Assembly (NCBI GenBank): GCA_036498945.1
Contig: DASYEQ010000101.1
Span: 5,900-69,899, forward strand
DNA: 64,000 bases
Origin: JAQGMJ01 sp036498945
GTDB lineage: Bacteria > Pseudomonadota > Gammaproteobacteria > Burkholderiales > JAEUOS01
Direction of reading: 5' to 3'
Positions within the stretch are counted from its first letter, which is position 1. The number at the start of each line of letters is the position of its first letter. Below the pieces are notes generated by a model. That model worked only from the letters and a program-made list of their open reading frames with translations, searched no databases and had not been told where the DNA came from. Below, piece after piece: positions 53,340-64,000 of this stretch. The position numbers and the translations under genes are program-made.

Positions 53340-54326
53340 ATGAACCGTTCATTCAAGACACTGGGCGCCATCCTGGTCGCGGCCGCACTGGCCGCCACCA
53401 CGGGCATGGCTTCCGCCCGCACCTTCCGCTCGGCGGACGTGCACAACAAGGACTTCCCGACCAACAAGGCCGTGCAGCGCATGGGCGACGACCTGTCGAA
53501 GGCCACAGGCGGCAAGGACAACATCAAGATCTTCGGTGACAGCTCGCTGGGTTCGGAGAAAGACACCATCGAGCAGGTGCGCATCGGCGCGCTCGACATG
53601 GTGCGCGTCAACACCTCGGCCTTCCACGGCATCGTGCCGGAATCGATGATCCCGGCCCTGCCCTTCCTGTTCCGCGACATCGAGCATTTCCGCAAGACCA
53701 TGTACGGTCCGCAGGGCGACAAGATCCTCGCGGCCTTCGACAAGGCCGGTTTCGTCGGCCTGGCGCTGTATGAAAGCGGCGCGCGGTCGATGTATGCGCG
53801 CAAGCCGATCAAGTCAGTGGCCGACATGAAGGGCCTCAAGGTTCGTGTCCAATCTTCCGATCTGTGGGTGAGCCTGATCGGTGCGATGGGCGCCTCCGCC
53901 GCGCCGATGCCCTATGCCGAGGTGTACACGGGACTGAAGACCGGGCTGGTGGATGCCGCCGAGAACAACTACCCCTCCTATGAGGAGTCGAAGCACTTCG
54001 AAAGCGCGCCCTACTTCTCAGAAACCCTGCATTCGATGCCGCCGGAAGTGCTGGTGTTCTCCAAGAAGGTATGGGACACGCTTTCCAAGCAGGAGCAGGC
54101 GGCGATCCGCAAGGCCGCCAAGGATTCGGTGCCTTACTACGTCAAGCTGTGGGAAGCCAAGGAGAAGGAATCCAAGGCCGACGTCATCAAGGGCGGCGCC
54201 AAGATCACCCCGGCTTCGCAGATCGACCGCCAGAGCTTCGTCAACGTCGAAAAGCCGGTGTGGGACAAGTTCGCCAACACGCCTGAACTGAAGGCGCTGG
54301 TCCAGGAAGTCGTCAATACCAAGTAA
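53340..54326 (+). CDS. TRAP transporter solute-binding protein DctP
   Basis: A 328-residue periplasmic binding protein with signal peptide (LGAILVAAALAATTGMASA). DctP-family features: GDDLSKATGGKDNIKIFGDSSLGSEKDTIEQV split by the substrate-carboxylate Arg region KGLKVRVQSSDL, and AAENNYPSYEESKHFE. In this operon it most likely captures hexuronate. GAGGAG stands seven bases before the ATG. First of three TRAP genes. Confidence 0.93.
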   Translation: MNRSFKTLGAILVAAALAATTGMASARTFRSADVHNKDFPTNKAVQRMGDDLSKATGGKDNIKIFGDSSLGSEKDTIEQVRIGALDMVRVNTSAFHGIVPESMIPALPFLFRDIEHFRKTMYGPQGDKILAAFDKAGFVGLALYESGARSMYARKPIKSVADMKGLKVRVQSSDLWVSLIGAMGASAAPMPYAEVYTGLKTGLVDAAENNYPSYEESKHFESAPYFSETLHSMPPEVLVFSKKVWDTLSKQEQAAIRKAAKDSVPYYVKLWEAKEKESKADVIKGGAKITPASQIDRQSFVNVEKPVWDKFANTPELKALVQEVVNTK

Positions 54327-54394
54327 GGTCGCGGCGGCCTGGATGACGGCGGCCCGCGCGGCCGCCGTTTGCCGCCTGCTCCTGGAGAAAGATC

Positions 54395-54931
54395 ATGACG
54401 GAACAAGAAAGCGCCGCCTTGGGTCAGCCGCGGGGCCTGCCGTGGCTGACCGCCATGAATGCGCGCCTGTCCCGCTGGACCATGTATCTCGCCTGTACCT
54501 GCCTCGCGGGGCTGCTTTGCGTCGTGGTCTACGGCGTGGTGCTGCGCTACGGCTTCAACCACGCGCCGCCCTTCGTCGAGCAGGTCGCGCTGCTGCTGGT
54601 GATCTCGGTGGCGATGTTCGGTGCTTCCGCCGGGGTGCGTGACGCCGGCCACATCGGCCTGGATTCCGCCGTGCGCCTGCTGCCCGCCAAGGCGCAGTTC
54701 TGGTGCGAGGTGCTGGTGCATATCCTGAGCATCGGCTTCGCCCTGGCGCTCCTGGCCGGCGGGATCGAAATGGCGCGCTCGACCTCGGCCATGACCATCC
54801 CGACGCTGGGCATTTCCGAGTCCGTCCGCTACGTGCCGGTGATCGCGGCCGGCGTCCTGATCACCCTGTTTTCGATCGAGCACATGGTTGCCCAATTCTG
54901 CGGCTTGGAGGTCGTCCCGTCATGGAACTGA
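54395..54931 (+). CDS. TRAP transporter small permease DctQ
   Basis: A 178-residue inner-membrane subunit with four predicted helices (YLACTCLAGLLCVVVYGVVL; PFVEQVALLLVISVAMFGAS; FWCEVLVHILSIGFALALLAGG; YVPVIAAGVLITLFSIEHMV). The FVEQVALLLVISVAMFGASAGVRDAGHIGLD segment (given here in part) is typical. GGAG precedes the ATG. It overlaps dctM by 10 bases. Confidence 0.92.
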   Translation: MTEQESAALGQPRGLPWLTAMNARLSRWTMYLACTCLAGLLCVVVYGVVLRYGFNHAPPFVEQVALLLVISVAMFGASAGVRDAGHIGLDSAVRLLPAKAQFWCEVLVHILSIGFALALLAGGIEMARSTSAMTIPTLGISESVRYVPVIAAGVLITLFSIEHMVAQFCGLEVVPSWN

Positions 54932-56274
54932 CCGTCCTCTGCGCCAGCTTCGTCGTATTCCTCCTGCTCGGTGTGCCGGTGGCATTTGCCATCGGCCTCT
55001 CCTGCCTGCTCACCTTCGCCGTCGAGGGCCTGCCGTTCGAGACTTCGATCCAGATGATGACTTCCGGCATGAACGTGTTCTCGTTCCTCGCCATTCCGTT
55101 TTTCATCTTCTCCGGCGAACTGATGCTGCACGGCGGCATCGCCGACAAGATCGTCGCCTTCGCGCGCAGCCTGGTGGGCCACTGGAAGGGCGGCCTGGGG
55201 CTGGCCAACGTGGTCGCCTCCACCCTGTTCGGCGGCGTCTCCGGCTCACCCGTGGCCGACACCTCCGCGATGGGCGGCGTGATGATCCCGATCATGAAGC
55301 GCGAGGGCTACAGCGCGGCCTACGCGGTCAACGTCACCACCCACGCCTCGCTCTCCGGCGCGCTGATGCCGACCTCGCACAACATGATCATCTACGCCTT
55401 CGCCGCCCAGGCCGCCAGCGGCATGATCGGCACTCACTCCATCAAGGGCGTCTCCATTGGCGACCTGATGTTCGCCGGCTTGATCCCGGTGCTCTGGATC
55501 ATGGCTTGCATGCTGGTGGCCGCTTACTGGCAAGCAGCGAAGTTCGGCTACCCGATGGCGGTGGACGGCAAATCGCTGGTGACGAAATTTCCGGGCTGGG
55601 GGACGGTAGCACGCACCTTCATCGCTTCGCTGCCCGGCCTGATGGTGGTCGCCATCATCCTGTTTTCGATCATGAAAGGCATCGCCACCGCCACCGAGGC
55701 GGGCGCGATCGCGGTGACGTATTCGCTGCTGCTCACGGTCTTCGCCTACCGGACGATGACGAGGAAAAACCTCGTCAAGTCGCTCGCCAAAGCCTCGAAG
55801 ACCACTGGCGTGATTCTGCTCCTGATCGGCGTCTCCAATATGCTGCGCTACCAGATGGCTTACCTGGAGATTCCGGACACCATCGAAAAGGCGCTGCTGC
55901 ACGCCACCAGTTCACCATGGCTGATGCTGCTCTACATCAACATCATCCAGGTGGCCCTGGGCATCTTCCTCGACATGGCGGCGCACATCCTGATCACCAC
56001 GCCGCTATTCCTGCCGCTGGCCATCGCCATGGGCGTGGGGCCGGTGCAATTCGGCATGATGCTGCTGCTCAACTGCGCCTTGGGCCTGGTGCACCCGCCG
56101 GTGGGCACGGTGCAGTTCGTCGGCTGCGCCATCGGCAAGATTTCCATCGGGGAGGCCACCAAGACGGCCTGGCCCTATTACCTGGCGATTTTCATCGCGA
56201 TCAACCTGGTGACCTATTTCCCCTCATTTTCCACCTGGCTGCCGTCGATCATCACCGGGCATCCGGTGTTCTGA
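54922..56274 (+). CDS. TRAP transporter large permease DctM
   Basis: A 450-residue integral membrane subunit of about 12 helices that couples Na+ entry to solute uptake. Family motifs: FLLLGVPVAFAIGLS near the N-terminus, FFIFSGELMLHGGIADKIV, FGGVSGSPVADTSAMGGVMIPIM split in usual order, and the C-terminal LGLVHPPVGTVQFVGCAIG. The start at 54922 overlaps the dctQ end, as is usual in TRAP operons. Confidence 0.94.
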   Translation: MELTVLCASFVVFLLLGVPVAFAIGLSCLLTFAVEGLPFETSIQMMTSGMNVFSFLAIPFFIFSGELMLHGGIADKIVAFARSLVGHWKGGLGLANVVASTLFGGVSGSPVADTSAMGGVMIPIMKREGYSAAYAVNVTTHASLSGALMPTSHNMIIYAFAAQAASGMIGTHSIKGVSIGDLMFAGLIPVLWIMACMLVAAYWQAAKFGYPMAVDGKSLVTKFPGWGTVARTFIASLPGLMVVAIILFSIMKGIATATEAGAIAVTYSLLLTVFAYRTMTRKNLVKSLAKASKTTGVILLLIGVSNMLRYQMAYLEIPDTIEKALLHATSSPWLMLLYINIIQVALGIFLDMAAHILITTPLFLPLAIAMGVGPVQFGMMLLLNCALGLVHPPVGTVQFVGCAIGKISIGEATKTAWPYYLAIFIAINLVTYFPSFSTWLPSIITGHPVF

Positions 56275-56352
56275 GTTTTCCCTGCATGAACCGGTGGCGC
56301 GCCGCGCCGCCGGCGCCTTGTCCGTCCGACTATCCACTGATGAAAGCCACGC

Positions 56353-57435
56353 ATGCCCAAGACCAGGTTCCCCCTTGCCGCTCTCGCGCTGGCGCTTAGC
56401 CTCGGAGCCATGATGAGCGCCGCTGAAGCCGCCACCTACGTCTACGTCTCGAACGCCGATTCGCGCGAGATCTTCGTCATGGAGATGAATTCGCAAAACG
56501 GCGACCTCACCCTGACTGAGCGCGTGCCGGTCGCCGGCACCGTGATGCCGATGGTGGTGAGCCATGACAAGAAGCATCTCTACGCCGCGCTGCGCTCGCA
56601 GCCCTACGCGGTGGCGAGTTTCAACATCGATCCGGCCAGCGGCAAGCTGACGGCGCTGAAAAGCGGCGACCTGGCCGACAGCATGGCCAACATCGATCTC
56701 GACCGTACCGGCAAATGGCTGTTCGCTGCCTCCTACGGCGGCAACAAGGTGACGGTAAGCCCGGTGAACGCCGACGGCACCATCGGCGCCACCAAGCAGA
56801 TCATGGCGACCCAGCCCAACGCCCACGCCATCCACACCGACCCGGCCAACCGCTACGCCTTTGCCAGCAACCTCGGAGGCGACGTGGTGCTGTCGCTGCA
56901 TTTCGACGCCGCTACCGGCGTACTCAAGCGCAACGAGGCCTCCGACATCAATTTCCCGCCCAAGTCGGGCCCACGCCATTTCGTGTTTCACCCCAACGGC
57001 CGCTTCGTCTACCTGATCGATGAACTCGACGCCAAGCTGCACGTCTACAGCTACGACGCCGGCAAGGGCGCCTGGAGCGAGCTGCAGGTGGAAGACACCC
57101 TGCCGCCCGGTTCGAAAGTCACCCCTTGGGCCGCCGACCTGCACTTCACCCCGGACGGCCGCTACCTCTACGGCTCCGAGCGCAACTCCAGCACCATCTC
57201 CGGCTGGAAGGTGGACGCGCAGACTGGCCGTGTCACCCTGATCAGCCACACGCCGACGCAAAAGGAACCTCGCGGCTTCAATATCGATCCGTCCGGCCAT
57301 TACCTGCTCGCCGTGGGCCAGGCCTCGCACGCCATGAGTACCTATGCCATCAATGCCGACGGCACGCTCAAGCTCCTGAAGGAATACGGCATGGGCAAAA
57401 ACCCCAACTGGGTGGAAATCATCACCTTTCCGTAA
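56353..57435 (+). CDS. Beta-propeller lactonase with predicted signal peptide
   Basis: A 360-residue seven-bladed propeller of the 6-phosphogluconolactonase (Pgl/lactonase) family. Blades recur as TYVYVSNADSREIFV, FAASYGGNKVTVSPV, YAFASNLGGDVVLSL, GPRHFVFHPNGRFVYLIDEL, WAADLHFTPDGRYLYGSER and PRGFNIDPSGHYLLAVGQ. In this operon it probably opens the aldaro-lactone made by Udh. The N-terminus reads as a Sec signal (FPLAALALALSLGAMMSAAEA), which would place it in the periplasm, away from Udh; a Met pair at 56410-56415 would give a cytosolic form. Confidence 0.85.
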   Translation: MPKTRFPLAALALALSLGAMMSAAEAATYVYVSNADSREIFVMEMNSQNGDLTLTERVPVAGTVMPMVVSHDKKHLYAALRSQPYAVASFNIDPASGKLTALKSGDLADSMANIDLDRTGKWLFAASYGGNKVTVSPVNADGTIGATKQIMATQPNAHAIHTDPANRYAFASNLGGDVVLSLHFDAATGVLKRNEASDINFPPKSGPRHFVFHPNGRFVYLIDELDAKLHVYSYDAGKGAWSELQVEDTLPPGSKVTPWAADLHFTPDGRYLYGSERNSSTISGWKVDAQTGRVTLISHTPTQKEPRGFNIDPSGHYLLAVGQASHAMSTYAINADGTLKLLKEYGMGKNPNWVEIITFP

Positions 57436-57560
57436 GGGCGATTTTGTATCGGCCGCATGCGGGATTCGCCCTCCCGCCGCATCCGGCGCGGGAGTAAAAT
57501 CCTGAATGTTTACGCGCACTTGTGCGCACAAGCGCCCCTTTTCTTTGCGAGCCAGCTGCC

Positions 57561-59108
57561 ATGATTGAAATCAAAGACAAGAACGTGTCCGGCCCGACCG
57601 TTCGCCTGCATCCCAACGACAACGTGGTGGTGGCGCGCGTCGACGTCGCCGCCGGCACCGATGTGCCCGCCGAAGGCGTGAAAAGCCTGAACCGCGTGCC
57701 GCCCGGCCACAAGATCGCCACCCGCGCGATCAAGAAGGGCGAGCCGGTGATCAAGTACAACGTCACCATCGGCTTCGCCAAGGACGACATCGTCCCCGGC
57801 ACCCTGATGCACAACCACAATATGGAGTTCCGCGAGTTCGACCGCGACTACGCCTATTGCGAAGAGTACAAGCCGGTCGAGATGGTGCCGGAAGCCGAGC
57901 GCGCCAGTTTCATGGGCTATGTGCGTTCGGATGGGCGTGTCGGCACGCGCAATTTCATCGGCATCCTATCCACCGTGAACTGCTCGGCCACCGTGGCGCA
58001 CATGGCAGCCGAATACTTCACGCCTGAGCGCCTGAAGGAGTTCCCCAACATCGACGGCGTCGCCGCCTTTGCGCACGCCACCGGCTGCGGCATGGAGCTC
58101 ACCGGCGAGCCGATGGATCTGCTGCGCCGGACGATGGCGGGCTACGCGCGCCACCCCAACATGGCCGGCGTGCTGATCGTCGGTCTCGGCTGCGAGCGCA
58201 ACCAGGTCCGCAACCTGATGGAAGAGCAAAAGCTCAAGGGCGGGCCGATGCTCAAGACCTTCGTCATGCAGGAAAACGGCGGCACCCGCCAGACGATTCA
58301 GGCCTGCATCGACGCGGTGAAGGAAATGCTGCCCGAAGCGAACAACGTCAAGCGCACCCGCGTGCCGGCGAGCCACATTTCGGTGGGCCTGCAATGCGGC
58401 GGCTCCGACAGCTTCTCGTCGATCACCGCCAACCCGGCGCTGGGCGCGGCGATGGATATTCTGGTCAAGCACGGCGGCACCGCCATCCTTTCCGAGACCC
58501 CGGAAATCTACGGCGTCGAGCACACCCTGACGCGCCGCGCGATTTCGCGCGAAGTGGGTGAAAAGCTGATCGAGCGCATCCGCTGGTGGAAAGACGTCTA
58601 CACCATCGGCCGCGACACCCAGATCAACGGCGTGGTGAGCCCCGGCAACCAGGCGGGCGGCCTGGCCAACATTCTCGAGAAATCGCTGGGCTCGTCGATG
58701 AAGGGCGGTACCGGCCCCTTGATCGAGGTCTACAAGTACGCCGAACCGGTGGACAAGAAGGGCTTCGTATTCATGGACACCCCGGGCTTCGACCCGGTTT
58801 CGGCCACCGGCCAGATCGCCGGCGGCGCCAACCTGATTGCCTTCACCACAGGCCGCGGCTCGATGTTCGGCGCCAAGCCGGCGCCCTCGATCAAGCTGGC
58901 GACCAACACGCCGATGTACGAAAAGCTCACCGAGGACATGGACATCAACTGCGGCGTCATCCTCGATGGCAAGAGCACCATCCACGAGATGGGCGAGGTG
59001 ATCTTCAAGCGCCTTCTCGATTACGCCTCGGGCGAGCACACCAAGAGCGAAGACCTGGGGCTGGGCGATCACGAGTTCGCCCCCTGGCTGATCGGCGTCA
59101 CCGGCTGA
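57561..59108 (+). CDS. garD: Galactarate dehydratase (UxaA/GarD family)
   Basis: A 515-residue UxaA/GarD-family dehydratase. An N-terminal SAF domain (VRLHPNDNVVVARVDVAAG to PGTLMHNHN) is followed by the catalytic region with GYVRSDGRVGTRNF, HATGCGMELTGEPMDLL, GLGCERNQV, GLQCGGSDSFSSITANPALG and FMDTPGFDPVSATGQIAGG. The sequence alone does not separate altronate from galactarate dehydratase, but the Udh-KdgD context favours galactarate to 5-keto-4-deoxyglucarate. The ATG at 57561 opens the SAF domain. Closed by a strong terminator. Confidence 0.87.
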   Translation: MIEIKDKNVSGPTVRLHPNDNVVVARVDVAAGTDVPAEGVKSLNRVPPGHKIATRAIKKGEPVIKYNVTIGFAKDDIVPGTLMHNHNMEFREFDRDYAYCEEYKPVEMVPEAERASFMGYVRSDGRVGTRNFIGILSTVNCSATVAHMAAEYFTPERLKEFPNIDGVAAFAHATGCGMELTGEPMDLLRRTMAGYARHPNMAGVLIVGLGCERNQVRNLMEEQKLKGGPMLKTFVMQENGGTRQTIQACIDAVKEMLPEANNVKRTRVPASHISVGLQCGGSDSFSSITANPALGAAMDILVKHGGTAILSETPEIYGVEHTLTRRAISREVGEKLIERIRWWKDVYTIGRDTQINGVVSPGNQAGGLANILEKSLGSSMKGGTGPLIEVYKYAEPVDKKGFVFMDTPGFDPVSATGQIAGGANLIAFTTGRGSMFGAKPAPSIKLATNTPMYEKLTEDMDINCGVILDGKSTIHEMGEVIFKRLLDYASGEHTKSEDLGLGDHEFAPWLIGVTG

Positions 59109-59130
59109 CTCCCTGGCAGACCGCGAAGAG

Positions 59131-59162
59131 GCCGGCGCACAAGCGCCGGCTTTTTTGTTTTT
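59131..59162 (+). terminator. Intrinsic terminator of garD
   Basis: A perfect eight-base-pair stem (59131-59138 with 59143-59150), loop ACAA, then TTTTTTGTTTTT. Confidence 0.93.
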
Positions 59163-59173
59163 ATAATCGGCAC

Positions 59174-59548
59174 ATGGCTTCCAGACCCGTACAAAAAAAC
59201 GTCCTCGGCGGCGAATTGCTGGCCTGCAGCTATGCGCCGCTGACGGGCTACTACCGCGACGGCTGCTGCAAGACCGGCCCGGACGACACCGGCACCCACG
59301 TGGTGTGCGCCCGGGTGAACGCCGAGTTCCTGGCATTCTCGAAACAGCGCGGCAACGACTTATCCACGCCGCGCCCGGAATACCGTTTTGCGGGCCTCAA
59401 GCCCGGCGACCGCTGGTGCCTGTGCGCCCTGCGCTGGAAGGAAGCCTTCGACGCCGGGCTCGCGCCGCCGGTGGTGCTGGCCGCCACCCACGAGAAAGTG
59501 CTGGAGATCGTGCCGCTCAAGCACCTGCAGGAATACGCGGCCGATTGA
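59174..59548 (+). CDS. DUF2237 family protein
   Basis: A 124-residue protein of DUF2237. Conserved segments: NVLGGELLACSYAPLTGYYRDGCC, DTGTHVVCARVNAEFLAFSKQRGNDLSTP and GDRWCLCALRWKEAFDAGLAPPVVLAATH; several Cys suggest metal or redox binding. Function unknown. A TATAAT at 59162-59167 ends only six bases before the ATG and there is no ribosome-binding site, so translation may be leaderless. Confidence 0.9.
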   Translation: MASRPVQKNVLGGELLACSYAPLTGYYRDGCCKTGPDDTGTHVVCARVNAEFLAFSKQRGNDLSTPRPEYRFAGLKPGDRWCLCALRWKEAFDAGLAPPVVLAATHEKVLEIVPLKHLQEYAAD

Positions 59549-59731
59549 GCAGCGGCAGCGCGGTTTGCTTATGCGGCTGCTGCTGCACCGCACAGGTGTG
59601 CATTTCCCGATTTCTGGCACACTACGGCGCCCGCGTAGACCGGGCGACGGACGTGACCGGTTAAGTCCGCAGAACATTCAAGAGCAAAAGCAATAGCAAG
59701 TACAGACAGACGACCACTCAGATCGGGAGAC

Positions 59732-60697
59732 ATGATCATGCAATTCAAGCTGTGGACCTTATTGGCGCCTACCCTTTTCGCCCTGCCGATGGCAGCCGGC
59801 GCCGCCTACCCTGACCACCCGATCCGCCTGATGGTGGGATTTGCTGCCGGCGGCGGCACCGACACCACCGCACGCGCGATGGCGCCGAAAATGTCCGAAG
59901 TGCTGGGCGTGCAACTGGTGATCGACAACCACCCCGGCGCGGGTGGCGCGATCGCCAACGAACTGCTCACCAAGGCACCGCCGGACGGCTACACCATCAT
60001 GCTCTCCTCGGTGGGCCCGCTGGCGGTGAACATGCACTTTTCCAAGGTTGGCTACGACACCTTCAAGGACCAGTTGCCGATTTCGCTGGGCGTGACCTTC
60101 CCCAACATCCTGGTGGTCAACCCGCAGGTGAAGGCGCAGACCCTGGCCGATTACGTCAAGCTGGGCAAGGCCGCCGACGGCATCGACTATGGCTCCTCCG
60201 GCGTCGGCAGCGCCGGCCACCTGGCGGGCGCACTGCTCAACCTGATGATCAAGGGCCACATGCAGCACATCGCCTACAAGGGCGGCGGTCCGGCGATGAG
60301 CGACCTGCTCGGCAACCAGGTGCCCTCGGTGTTCGCCAGCGCGCCCACGGTGGTGCCGCAGGTGAAGGCGGGCAAGATCCGCGCGCTCGCCTCCACCGGC
60401 CCGAAGCGCTTCGTGCTGCTGCCTGACGTACCCACCGTTGCCGAGTCCGGCTTTCCCGGCTACTCCGCCACCAACTGGTACGCCTTCGTGGCGCCGGCCA
60501 AGACCCCGCGCGACATCATCATGAAGCTCAACGCCGCCGTGGCGGCCTCGCAAAAGGACAAGGCCACCCTCGACCGCCTGTCGGTGGAAGGCATCGAGCC
60601 CACGCCCTCGACGCCGGAAGAAATGACCGCCTTCATGCACAAGGAGTACGACACCTGGGGCAAGGTGGTGAAGGCGGCCCATATCACCTCGGAGTAA
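59732..60697 (+). CDS. Bug/TctC-family periplasmic solute-binding protein
   Basis: A 321-residue orphan tripartite tricarboxylate transporter receptor. Signal peptide (LLAPTLFALPMAAGAA), then YPDHPIRLMVGFAAGGGTDTTAR, VQLVIDNHPGAGGAIANELL, IDYGSSGVGSAGHLAGALL and IAYKGGGPAMSDLLG. A second ATG two codons on (59738) is better spaced from GGGAG and may be the true start. No TctAB genes are adjacent. Its location after the aldarate island may be coincidental. Confidence 0.92.
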   Translation: MIMQFKLWTLLAPTLFALPMAAGAAYPDHPIRLMVGFAAGGGTDTTARAMAPKMSEVLGVQLVIDNHPGAGGAIANELLTKAPPDGYTIMLSSVGPLAVNMHFSKVGYDTFKDQLPISLGVTFPNILVVNPQVKAQTLADYVKLGKAADGIDYGSSGVGSAGHLAGALLNLMIKGHMQHIAYKGGGPAMSDLLGNQVPSVFASAPTVVPQVKAGKIRALASTGPKRFVLLPDVPTVAESGFPGYSATNWYAFVAPAKTPRDIIMKLNAAVAASQKDKATLDRLSVEGIEPTPSTPEEMTAFMHKEYDTWGKVVKAAHITSE

Positions 60698-60756
60698 GCC
60701 GCAAAACACCCCCCTTTCCGCGCTGCTGCGGCGCGAAAAGGGCAGAGCGTTCGCGG

Positions 60757-60762
60757 TATAAT
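60757..60762 (+). promoter_or_regulatory. Putative -10 element of metH
   Basis: A consensus TATAAT whose expected start point (about 60768-60770) coincides with the first base pair of the predicted riboswitch P1 helix. The -35 region is not consensus. Confidence 0.5.
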
Positions 60763-60767
60763 CAAGG

Positions 60768-60859
60768 CCGGCGCCGATTTGAACGAATTTGCAGTACACA
60801 GCTTGCGGGCGCCGGAAGCGTAAAAGGAGACGCGCTTCGAAACAAAACCGGCTAAAGCG
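60768..60859 (+). promoter_or_regulatory. Variant SAM-II-like riboswitch in the metH leader
   Basis: Elements occur in SAM-II order: P1 5' strand CCGGCGCC (60768-60775), GATTTG (60776-60781), CTTGC (60802-60806), P1 3' strand GGCGCCGG (60808-60815), AAACAA (60840-60845) and GCTAAA (60851-60856). Relative to the compact SAM-II form there is a longer L1 and an extra hairpin (GAAGCG 60815-60820 with CGCTTC 60833-60838). Position directly upstream of methionine synthase fits SAM feedback. I did not verify the pseudoknot pairing base by base. Confidence 0.6.
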
Positions 60860-60886
60860 ACCGCGCGAGAATAACAAGCACTCATC

Positions 60887-60927
60887 AAACCCGCACCGCT
60901 TTGCCGCTGCGGGTTTTTTGTTTTTTT
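60887..60927 (+). terminator. Leader terminator upstream of metH
   Basis: Nine-base-pair stem (60887-60895 with 60908-60916) followed by TTTTTTG and seven more T, ending 15 bases before the metH ATG. The loop segment CGCTTTGCCG (60897-60906) can pair with CGGCTAAAGCG (60849-60859) of the riboswitch core, with one bulged base, so the two structures are mutually exclusive. Confidence 0.8.
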
Positions 60928-60942
60928 CGAAAAGCATTGCAA

Positions 60943-64000
<3,058 letters not shown>

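Noticed and set aside
60765..60860. SAH or cobalamin riboswitch upstream of metH
   Set aside because: The conserved words of those classes (SAH core, B12 box) are not seen, whereas the SAM-II words are present in order.

Overview
The window reads as one continuous piece of a GC-rich (about two thirds G+C) betaproteobacterial chromosome, most likely order Burkholderiales. Support: a DUF3567 protein (essentially a Burkholderiales family), two orphan TctC/Bug solute-binding proteins, the dprA-smg-topB and LysM/def-fmt-htpX-rsmB-DUF4390-ntrY/ntrX gene orders, and overall protein similarity. I see no tRNA, rRNA, insertion sequence, prophage or CRISPR array.

Layout. 0-4 kb: a minus-strand operon of a patatin-type phospholipase, a secreted barnase-type RNase, its barstar inhibitor and a membrane histidine kinase. 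4-7 kb: two tandem paralogues with a degenerate receiver-like domain, then a non-coding stretch holding a candidate CU-rich small RNA on the minus strand. 7-12 kb: aldo/keto reductase, an unannotated 59-codon gene, a four-helix membrane protein fused to a type IV pilin, a PhnZ-like HD oxygenase, a GT4 glycosyltransferase and a GNAT acetyltransferase. 12-16.4 kb: a clock-like kaiC-kaiB-kaiB-hybrid kinase operon without kaiA. 16.6-25 kb: outer-membrane protein, MaeB, aminotransferase, GlcG-like protein with divergent LysR regulator, Cj0069-type ATP-grasp-like protein, DmeF metal exporter. 25-44 kb: housekeeping block (topB, smg, dprA, LysM protein, def, fmt, htpX, rsmB, DUF4390, ntrY-like, ntrX-like) running into an alpha/beta hydrolase, a CobW-like fragment and an LpxR-family lipid A deacylase; then a PcaD-like hydrolase and a cupin.

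44-60.7 kb: DUF3567, an MFS drug exporter, a rhodanese, transport genes and a complete-looking uronate/aldarate catabolic island. In the island a FadR-type regulator sits between a minus-strand kdgD-KGSADH arm and a plus-strand udh-dctPQM-lactonase-garD arm. The inferred route is import of D-galacturonate by the TRAP system, oxidation by Udh, lactone hydrolysis, GarD dehydration, KdgD, then oxidation to 2-oxoglutarate. Two matching dyads next to the regulator and upstream of kdgD look like its operators.

60.7-64 kb: metH (cut off by the window end) behind a leader that I read as a variant SAM-II-like riboswitch feeding an intrinsic terminator just before the start codon. This leader, the CU-rich RNA, the pilin fusion, the tandem receiver-like paralogues and the Kai operon are the best candidates for follow-up.
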